From Clostridia bacterium (GTDB lineage Bacteria; Bacillota; Clostridia; UBA1381): a stretch of DNA of 8,640 nucleotides. The stretch covers positions 1 through 8,640 of the forward strand of contig CAADSR010000389.1 in assembly GCA_900751685.1 (NCBI GenBank), written 5' to 3'. How positions within the stretch are numbered: position 1 is the stretch's first letter; every line of letters starts with the position of its first letter. Of the stretch, positions 1 to 5,998 are shown one piece after another. The notes below the pieces were generated by a model. The model worked only from the letters and a program-made list of their open reading frames with translations, was not told the origin of the DNA and made no database searches. The translations under genes and the position numbers were made by a program.

Positions 1-3000
1 CCAACCACAACGCCGTCGACCGAGCCGACTGTAAAGCCGATGCCGACGCCGGAAGTAGCTAACACATATTTAAAAGAGGAAAACTTTGATACATATACAG
101 AAACAGGGTTATCCGGCCAGGGAACAGAGGCGCAGGAAGCAACTCTTGGAAATTTAAATTTAAAAGTAGGCAATAGGACGAATGGCGGAGATAGTGTCTC
201 AACGATTGCGATTGCAGGTGACAGCAATAAATACCTTTCTATGATCAGTGGTGGTATGGCAACTAGCCAGAGAGGGGCAAGCTTTACCTTTAGTGATGAA
301 TGCTCAATCCCGGCATTTGCTGCAGTTGAAGATGGGAATGAACTAGTACTTCGTTTTGATGCCCAATTTACAAATGCAGCATCTACCCTTCAAATTTTTG
401 GCTTGACAGATAACACTGTGACAAGCGGCGGACAGGTCGTAAATGACCCGTACTTATCTGTAGCAAATAATGAAAAGATCCCGGTAGGGGAGTGGGTCAA
501 AGTCCAGCTGGCAGTAGACAAGAACGGCGCTGCCAGAATGGTTATGACCGATATGTATAACCGTTTGATTGATGTCAAAGAATTTACAGCAGTAGGGACA
601 GCGATCGGTGCAATTGCAACATATGGCGCAACCTCTGTTGTTAATCTGGATAACCTGTCTGTTTACCAGGCAAAGCAAAACAACAGTGAGCTGACTCTGA
701 CGGTAAAAGAGGGAGAAACACCGGTTGCAGACGCTACGGTCGTATTGGATAAGATGACCACTGTAAGTGATCAAAACGGCCAGGTCGTTGTGACCTTACC
801 GGCAGGTCCTTATGATTACCGTGTAAGCAAGGCAGGATATGAAGCAACACCGGGCGAAGGAGATGACGCTACTGGCGTGGTGACTTTAGAAGGTGCGGCG
901 ACTGCTTTGGACGTATCACTTTCCAAACAGACCTATGTTGCAGTACCGGGGACCGTTACGGTCGATGGCGGCCAGTCCATGGTAATCGCACCAACAACAG
1001 AAACACCATCCACCAGCGCTGCGTTTACCGTTGATGTAATTGACCAAAAGGGTGCGCCGGTTGCGGATGGATATACGACAGAGTGGTCGATCGTACCAAC
1101 TGGAAGCGATGCGGCAGATTCAAATGTGACGATTGCAGAGGGTGTTGTCAGCGTAGCACAAGGCTTTAAAGCAGAAGACGGAAAAGATTACAGAGAATAT
1201 ACGATCTCTGCAAAGGTTACATTGAATGGAGAGTCAAAAACCGTTACAAAGGCTGTGCGTATAGCAAACAGCGATATTTTATATTACAATGATACACACG
1301 AATTGAAGATGGCAGGAAGAAACCAGTCTATGGAGCTTGGAACCGGTATTGTGAAGCCTGGCGATTCTATGCGGCTTGCATTTGACTTGGTGGTAGGTAA
1401 ATTGAGCTCCGACGGGAACGCACATTCTACTTACGCATTTAAGAATGGCAGCGGTGCGATCGTTTATGGCTTGCAGTATAATAAAGATGGCAAATTATAC
1501 TTCTTTACCGAAAATACAATTTCCAAAGACTGTAATGGCAATGGGGACGCTATGGCGTTCACAAAGAGCGCAGTGCTTCTGGATTCTGTAAAGGAATCCG
1601 CAGTATACCGGGTTGAAATCTCTATCTTAGGGACAAAAGCAATTGCAAAGATCACAAAAGATGCTACACCAGATGATAAAACAACTGTAACAGCAATCAA
1701 AACCCTGTCCTTAGCAGATGGTGCTGATGTGAGTGTGATCAAAACAGTTGCATCAGGAAACTACCGTCAGGGTGCTACCGATGGTAAGGTATCCAACATC
1801 ATGGCATCTACGATTATCACAATAGATCCGAATGCAATGGAAATTCAGGGAGATAATGAATTTGCCAAAGTTTCCGGCAAAACTGTAACAAGAGAATTTA
1901 CCGCAGACCCGACCGTTGTGGTAGAGGATGAAACATATAGCTGGTCGATTAAAGAAGGAAGCGTAGAGGGCGTTACTTTAGAAGCAGACCCGGCAAATTC
2001 AGCAAAAGCAACTTTATCTGTAACCGATGCTGCAGCGGCTGGAAATGTTACCTTGGTAGCAACAAGCTCTGAATCAGCAGAAAAGACAGCAGAGTATGTT
2101 GTAGCGGTCAAGGATTTTGCAACCATCAGCAGCGCAACGATCGTTGGTAAGACAACATTTGAAAAAGCAGGGGAAACAGAAACGTATACCCTTTCTAACA
2201 TTGTTGACCAATATGGTGACGATGTAACACCCTATTTTGTAGATACCGCTACATGGGAAAGCTCACAGCAGTCCGTTGCAACAATCACAGCCAAGGGCGC
2301 ATTGACTGTAGTGGCGAAAGGAAAGACGGACATTATAGCTACTGTAGGAAATCCGGGCAAGACAATGAATGTGACGCAAGGCATCGTAGTAGATACCTTT
2401 AGTAAGGTTGTGGAATCTCCGGTGTCTACAGAAATCGATGTTTCTGATTTGGTAGCTTACGGTGCGCCAAGCTATAGCGTGACAGTAAAGACTGCTGCTG
2501 GCGCAACGACTTCTGTAAAAACAGCATCAGAAAATAAAATCACTTTGGATACGGTTGATGGTGTAGAAGCAGTAGAAATAGTGCCAAATTATAAATTCAA
2601 CCTGGGTGGTTCTACTGTTGACGGCTTTGTATCCATTGGGACCGATGCAACCTTTGCAAACGGTTATGGCTTATCCAAAGCGGGCATAAAAGTGACCGGT
2701 GCAGGAACAGGTGTGCAGGCAGATGGCATCAACCTGGATTCTGCTTCATTTGATATCGCACTTCCAGATGGAACTTATGACTTTACATTCTCGAAAGCAG
2801 AAACTGCAAGAACAAATATTAGTGTAAATGGAGCACTTGTTGGTGTCAGAGTTGATATGTTTGCAGGCTATAGTGGCTTTGCGAATGGGGCAGAAGCAAT
2901 CACTGTTCCCGCTGTTTATACTGCGAAAGACGTTAAAGTGACAGGTGGAAAAGCTGTTATTACAACAGAAAATGAGAAGAATGCTAACTCAGCAGCAATT

Positions 3001-3840
3001 TCTGCAATTGAGATCACCAAAAAATCCGTTTACGAGGAAAGAAAGACCCATCTTTGGATCGGTGGTGACTCTACAGTTTGTGCATATTACCCATCTACAA
3101 CAACAGACAACTGGGCTGGTGGTGAGAGAAGAGCCGGATGGGGACAATTGCTTGATAAATATCTGACAGATGATATTATTATAGATAACTTTGCACAGGC
3201 TGGAGCCCATGCAACGGGTTGGTATAAAACATTCCAGTCCGTTATGGCGAATGCACAGGCCGGGGATTATATCCTGATCCAATTTGGTATCAATGACCAG
3301 ACGTATTCTTCTACAACAGAAATGACAGAATACCTGGATAAGATGGTTACAGAAGCAAAAGCAGCAGGCGTGATCCCGATCCTGGTAACACCGCAGCATT
3401 CTATCCAGAAATGGGGCTTAGCTGGTGATTATGAAGCACCTGAGGGTGGAGGTACACAAGGTTTCCGAACAGCAATCACAAATTATTGTACGGAGAATAA
3501 TGTCCTGTTGATCGACTTGGGTGAGCTTACGAGAGAATGGTTCAAGAAGGTTGGAAAACCTTATGTTATGAAAAATTATTATATGTACGGTTTGAACAGC
3601 AGCACAGGGGAATATCAATTGTTTGATAACCTGCATCTGAGTTACCAGGGTGCAAAGAAATGTGCTGAACTCGTTGCTACAAATATCTATGACCAAATAG
3701 AAGCAGGCACAACAGATGCTTCAGGCAAAGATATGAGCGGCATTAAGACCAATCCTTCCGGCACTTATGACTTTACTTATACCGATTCTACAGGGTCAGA
3801 AACAACAGAAACAATCACTGCTGTAGAATTAGACAAATAA
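1..3840 (+). CDS. Multimodular secreted rhamnogalacturonan acetylesterase-like protein (SGNH/CE12-type), 5' partial
   Basis: The reading frame is open from base 1, so the ATG at 40 is probably internal: the codons before it encode a Pro/Thr linker (PTTTPSTEPTVKP) typical of secreted polysaccharide enzymes. Approximate modules by nucleotide: beta-sandwich (67-678), carboxypeptidase-regulatory/PEGA-like repeat (685-860), Ig-like (931-1269), second beta-sandwich (1273-1806), Ig-like (1822-2118), Big_2-like (2119-2394), a galactose-binding-like domain (2590-3027) of the kind that precedes CE12 esterases, and the SGNH esterase (3046-3700). Catalytic motifs are intact: GDST with the Ser nucleophile at 3070-3072, NFAQAG block II, QFGINDQ at 3280-3300 (family members usually read GHND), and DNLH with Asp 3625-3627 and His 3634-3636. 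By family, it removes acetyl groups from rhamnogalacturonan I of pectin outside the cell. The C-terminal tail shows no LPXTG, dockerin or SLH repeat; the signal peptide and any anchor must lie upstream. The esterase call is firm; the exact substrate and the beta-sandwich identities are inferred. Confidence 0.88.
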   Translation, partial: PTTTPSTEPTVKPMPTPEVANTYLKEENFDTYTETGLSGQGTEAQEATLGNLNLKVGNRTNGGDSVSTIAIAGDSNKYLSMISGGMATSQRGASFTFSDECSIPAFAAVEDGNELVLRFDAQFTNAASTLQIFGLTDNTVTSGGQVVNDPYLSVANNEKIPVGEWVKVQLAVDKNGAARMVMTDMYNRLIDVKEFTAVGTAIGAIATYGATSVVNLDNLSVYQAKQNNSELTLTVKEGETPVADATVVLDKMTTVSDQNGQVVVTLPAGPYDYRVSKAGYEATPGEGDDATGVVTLEGAATALDVSLSKQTYVAVPGTVTVDGGQSMVIAPTTETPSTSAAFTVDVIDQKGAPVADGYTTEWSIVPTGSDAADSNVTIAEGVVSVAQGFKAEDGKDYREYTISAKVTLNGESKTVTKAVRIANSDILYYNDTHELKMAGRNQSMELGTGIVKPGDSMRLAFDLVVGKLSSDGNAHSTYAFKNGSGAIVYGLQYNKDGKLYFFTENTISKDCNGNGDAMAFTKSAVLLDSVKESAVYRVEISILGTKAIAKITKDATPDDKTTVTAIKTLSLADGADVSVIKTVASGNYRQGATDGKVSNIMASTIITIDPNAMEIQGDNEFAKVSGKTVTREFTADPTVVVEDETYSWSIKEGSVEGVTLEADPANSAKATLSVTDAAAAGNVTLVATSSESAEKTAEYVVAVKDFATISSATIVGKTTFEKAGETETYTLSNIVDQYGDDVTPYFVDTATWESSQQSVATITAKGALTVVAKGKTDIIATVGNPGKTMNVTQGIVVDTFSKVVESPVSTEIDVSDLVAYGAPSYSVTVKTAAGATTSVKTASENKITLDTVDGVEAVEIVPNYKFNLGGSTVDGFVSIGTDATFANGYGLSKAGIKVTGAGTGVQADGINLDSASFDIALPDGTYDFTFSKAETARTNISVNGALVGVRVDMFAGYSGFANGAEAITVPAVYTAKDVKVTGGKAVITTENEKNANSAAISAIEITKKSVYEERKTHLWIGGDSTVCAYYPSTTTDNWAGGERRAGWGQLLDKYLTDDIIIDNFAQAGAHATGWYKTFQSVMANAQAGDYILIQFGINDQTYSSTTEMTEYLDKMVTEAKAAGVIPILVTPQHSIQKWGLAGDYEAPEGGGTQGFRTAITNYCTENNVLLIDLGELTREWFKKVGKPYVMKNYYMYGLNSSTGEYQLFDNLHLSYQGAKKCAELVATNIYDQIEAGTTDASGKDMSGIKTNPSGTYDFTYTDSTGSETTETITAVELDK

Positions 3841-3864
3841 AAAAGTACTCTGACAATGTAATAT

Positions 3865-3897
3865 AAAACAGCCTCCACAATTTGTGGAGGCTGTTTT
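3865..3897 (+). terminator. Intrinsic terminator after the esterase gene
   Basis: Arms 3865-3880 and 3882-3897 are perfectly complementary. Allowing a three-base loop gives a 15-bp hairpin with a GC-rich core (GCCTCCAC/GTGGAGGC) flanked by A-run and T-run arms. It starts 25 bp after the esterase stop codon and ends in TTTT. The A and T flanks are symmetric, so it could stop transcription in both directions. It separates the esterase transcript from the next gene, although some read-through is possible because I see no clear promoter in the short gap. Confidence 0.9.
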
Positions 3898-3924
3898 GAA
3901 TTTGAACAAAAAAGGGAGCCAAAA

Positions 3925-5112
3925 ATGAAAAAAAGAATTCAATTTTCTGGGGTTATCCTATTCTTTGCCTTATGCAGCGGGCTTGTGGGTTATGGTCAAG
4001 AGCCGGTGCGGGTCATGGTCAATAATATGTTTTGTGATTTTTCACAGCCGCCTGTCGTAGAAAATGGGAGGACCCTTGTGCCGATGCGGTCTATTTTTGA
4101 AGCATTGGGTGCGGAGGTTTCATGGGAAGAGGATACCCAAACGGTTACTGCCCAAGGCAATGGACATGAGGTTGAGCTGCAGGCCGGTCAAACCACCGCC
4201 CGCCGGGATGGACAGGAGATCAGCTTAGAGGTTCCTGCAAAAATTATAAACGGTTCTACTGTAGTACCTGTGCGTTTTATTGCGGAAAGCATGGATTGCC
4301 GTGTGGATTGGCAGGAGAAAACACGTTGTGTGATCATCACCAGCGGGGATGAAGTTGCCGTCCGTGACCTGGGTGTGGATTTTATTGATGTAGGGCAAGC
4401 GGATGCAATTTATATTGCCCTTCCCAATGGGGAGGATATGCTGATTGATGCAGGGAATAATAAGGACGGGCAGACCATTGTAACGTATTTGAAGGAGCAT
4501 GGTGTAGAAAAGCTTGATTACCTGGTGGGGACTCATCCCCATGCAGACCATATTGGAGGAATGGACACGGTAATTGATGCGTTTGACATCGAAAACATTT
4601 ATATGCCCGACGCTTCCACAACCACAAAGACTTTTGAGGATGTGCTTTCTGTGATTGGCCGGAAGGGCTACGGCATTACCAGGGCACGGGCCGGAGCGGT
4701 GGTTTTTGAACGGAATGGGCTGAAACTAGAATTTTTATCCCCTGTGCAGGATTGGTATAAGGATCTGAACGACTACTCTGCGGTGGTGCGTTTAACGTAT
4801 CTGAACAAAACATTTTTGTTTATGGGGGACGCCGGGATGCTTCCGGAGCAGGAGATTACCGGGGATGTGGAGGCAGATGTGCTAAAGATAGGACATCACG
4901 GTTCTAAAACCGCAACCAGTCAAGAATTTTTAAACCGTGTCCAGCCGGCTTATGCAGTGGTTTGTGTTGGGGCCGGAAATTCTTATGGGCATCCTGCCCA
5001 GGAGGTTTTAGACCGGCTATATAATGCACAGGTCTGGGTGTACCGGACGGATGTGGATGGAACGGTCTGTTTTGAAAGCGACGGAAATTCTTTGGAAAAA
5101 ACAGCAGCCTGA
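3925..5112 (+). CDS. Secreted ComEC-type metallo-beta-lactamase-fold hydrolase with N-terminal copper-amine-oxidase-like (stalk) domain
   Basis: This 395-residue protein starts at an ATG six bases after a strong AAGGGAG ribosome binding site (3912-3918). Residues 1-25 form a Sec signal peptide (MKKR, then a hydrophobic core ending near GYGQ); the Cys in FALC does not make a good lipobox. Residues about 28-140 are a copper amine oxidase N1-type domain, with two similar halves carrying VENGRTLVPMRSIFEALGA and INGSTVVPVRFIAES. Residues about 150-385 are an MBL domain of the ComEC/Rec2 C-terminal type: DVGQADA, THPHADH (metal ligands His204, His206, Asp208, His209), GDAG (Asp302), GHHGS (323-327) and GHP (355-357). 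All expected metal ligands are present, so it should be an active extracellular or wall-associated hydrolase. Relatives are suggested to be nucleases or phosphodiesterases, but the substrate is unknown. No ComEC channel segments are present, so it is not a DNA-uptake channel. It lies between a terminator and a convergent repressor gene, and nothing suggests an operon. Confidence 0.9.
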   Translation: MKKRIQFSGVILFFALCSGLVGYGQEPVRVMVNNMFCDFSQPPVVENGRTLVPMRSIFEALGAEVSWEEDTQTVTAQGNGHEVELQAGQTTARRDGQEISLEVPAKIINGSTVVPVRFIAESMDCRVDWQEKTRCVIITSGDEVAVRDLGVDFIDVGQADAIYIALPNGEDMLIDAGNNKDGQTIVTYLKEHGVEKLDYLVGTHPHADHIGGMDTVIDAFDIENIYMPDASTTTKTFEDVLSVIGRKGYGITRARAGAVVFERNGLKLEFLSPVQDWYKDLNDYSAVVRLTYLNKTFLFMGDAGMLPEQEITGDVEADVLKIGHHGSKTATSQEFLNRVQPAYAVVCVGAGNSYGHPAQEVLDRLYNAQVWVYRTDVDGTVCFESDGNSLEKTAA

Positions 5113-5132
5113 CCAAAAAGATTTGGCCAGGC
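5096..5132 (-). terminator. Hairpin terminator shared by the convergent MBL and repressor genes
   Basis: Arms 5107-5117 and 5122-5132 form an 11-bp stem with one A:C mismatch around a four-base AAGA loop. Read on the minus strand, the stem is followed after five bases by TTTTTT (plus-strand A-run 5096-5101), so it can end the repressor transcript. On the plus strand a T-run (5147-5151) comes 14 bases after the stem, which makes it a weaker terminator for the MBL gene. The left arm overlaps the last codons and stop of the MBL gene. Confidence 0.6.
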
Positions 5133-5163
5133 CGTGGACAAGATTGTTTTTGTAAAGGACAGA

Positions 5164-5808
5164 TTAGAAATTGCTTTGGCTTTTGATCACACGCCCTACG
5201 ATACGGACGCGCAGAATTTCTTTCCCTTTAAAAGTACGCGGAGGGTAGCAGGGGTTTTGGGAATGGAGGGTGATCGTGTTTTCATCATAGGTCACACGCT
5301 TGACAACCCCTTCTTCATCGTCCACAAGGACGACCGCATAGATCCCGCTGTCAATACTGCTCTCCTTCCGGACAAGGACAAGGTCACCGTCATACAGGCG
5401 GGGTTCCATACTGTCGCCGCGAACCCGGAGCCAGAAAAAATCAGCGGGATTATGCCCCCGTAAAACACTTGTTTGAATATATTCCTCGCCCAGGCTTTCC
5501 TCGTAAGCAATGCCGCCCACACCGGCACGTACGGTGCCGATGATCGGAAGGCTGGTCAAATGCTCAAAAAGGAATGTTTCTTTTTCAAGAAATTCTTTTT
5601 CTTTTTCTTCCCAGCCCATAATATATTCCGGCGTGGTATGCAGGATCTGTGCCAAGGGATCTAAGATCCTGGTGGGGATTTTCTGAATATCCTGATTTTC
5701 ATAGCGGTATAAAGTGGCGCGGGATACGCCGATAGCATCAGCAACGTCATCTGCTTTTAAATAAAGCTCTTTCCGCCTTTTCTTGATGCGTTCTGAAATA
5801 GTTGACAT
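5164..5808 (-). CDS. LexA/CI-like XRE-family repressor with S24 self-cleavage domain
   Basis: This 214-residue protein has two domains. Residues about 5-65 are a Cro/CI-type helix-turn-helix (KADDVADAIGVSRATLYRYE), which binds DNA. Residues about 85-210 are an S24/LexA-type peptidase fold. The self-cleavage signature is complete: scissile Ala95-Gly96 in GTVRAGVGG, nucleophile Ser133 in RGDSMEP, and general-base Lys170 in EGVVKRV. By family, it represses its target genes as a dimer and is inactivated by RecA-stimulated self-cleavage after DNA damage. The N-terminus is XRE-type rather than the winged helix of true LexA, so it is better called CI-like. The ATG at 5806-5808 fits the helix-turn-helix start, but the ribosome site is weak: AAAGG sits 14 bases upstream and GGTG 9 bases upstream. 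It has its own promoter with an overlapping palindrome. No integrase or phage gene is adjacent, so the regulated genes are unknown; its own promoter is the best candidate target. Confidence 0.92.
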   Translation of the reverse strand: MSTISERIKKRRKELYLKADDVADAIGVSRATLYRYENQDIQKIPTRILDPLAQILHTTPEYIMGWEEKEKEFLEKETFLFEHLTSLPIIGTVRAGVGGIAYEESLGEEYIQTSVLRGHNPADFFWLRVRGDSMEPRLYDGDLVLVRKESSIDSGIYAVVLVDDEEGVVKRVTYDENTITLHSQNPCYPPRTFKGKEILRVRIVGRVIKSQSNF

Positions 5809-5847
5809 AATAATACACCAGGCCTTTCTATCATAATTTCTTTTCTA

Positions 5848-5872
5848 AGATTATTTTATCATAAAAGTATCT
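5848..5872. promoter_or_regulatory. Candidate operator palindrome over the repressor promoter
   Basis: This is a 25-bp inverted repeat centred on base 5860. The half-sites AGATTATTTTAT and AGATACTTTTAT (the latter read on the opposite strand) match at 10 of 12 positions. It covers the -10 element and much of the spacer of the repressor promoter, so a bound dimer would block RNA polymerase. The position fits autorepression by the XRE/S24 protein. Binding is inferred, and A/T richness makes some chance symmetry possible. Confidence 0.5.
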
Positions 5873-5881
5873 GAAATGCAA
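5853..5881 (-). promoter_or_regulatory. Sigma-A-type promoter of the repressor gene
   Basis: Read on the minus strand, TTGCAT (plus 5876-5881) and TAAAAT (plus 5853-5858) are separated by exactly 17 bases. This is a near-consensus -35/-10 pair located 45 to 73 bases upstream of the repressor ATG. The DNA further upstream is very A/T-rich and could act as an UP element. The call rests on motif match and spacing only. Confidence 0.7.
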
Positions 5882-5926
5882 CCAATAATCGCAAAAAGTG
5901 ACAAAAAATAAAATTTATTTTAAAAC

Positions 5927-5966
5927 AAAAAAATACCATCCGCCTGCACTTTTGCAGGCGGATGGT
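5927..5966 (-). terminator. Intrinsic terminator of the P-type ATPase gene
   Basis: Arms 5935-5948 and 5953-5966 form a perfect 14-bp GC-rich stem (ACCATCCGCCTGCA and its complement) with a four-base loop. On the minus strand it is followed by A and then seven T residues (plus-strand A-run 5927-5933). It lies 32 bases after the ATPase stop codon, so it ends that transcript before the repressor promoter. On the plus strand only a weak GTTTGTG follows. Confidence 0.92.
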
Positions 5967-5998
5967 GTTTGTGTAAGATTTACGTTCTGGTTTTAAAC

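Noticed and set aside
40..42. ATG at 40 as the true start of the esterase gene
   Set aside because: The frame is open upstream with an obvious Pro/Thr linker; there is no ribosome site before the ATG and no signal peptide after it.
3841..3924. Promoter for the MBL gene in the short intergenic gap
   Set aside because: A CTGACA-like box occurs at 3850-3855, but no -10 sits at proper spacing and the terminator hairpin lies in between, so I do not call a promoter.
4006..4350. Copper amine oxidase enzyme
   Set aside because: Only the small N-terminal-type domain is present; the catalytic oxidase domain with its topaquinone motif is absent.
4531..4551. MBL motif as an antibiotic-resistance beta-lactamase
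   Set aside because: The GHHGS and GHP motifs, the DVGQ start and the domain layout match ComEC-type hydrolases, not class B beta-lactamases.
5134..5664. Plus-strand open frames opposite the repressor gene
   Set aside because: They lack ribosome sites and recognisable protein features, and they lie antisense to a clearly coding gene.
5164..5808. Evidence of a prophage, based on the CI-like repressor
   Set aside because: No integrase, Cro, replication or structural phage gene is visible on either side, and the neighbours are ordinary chromosomal genes.
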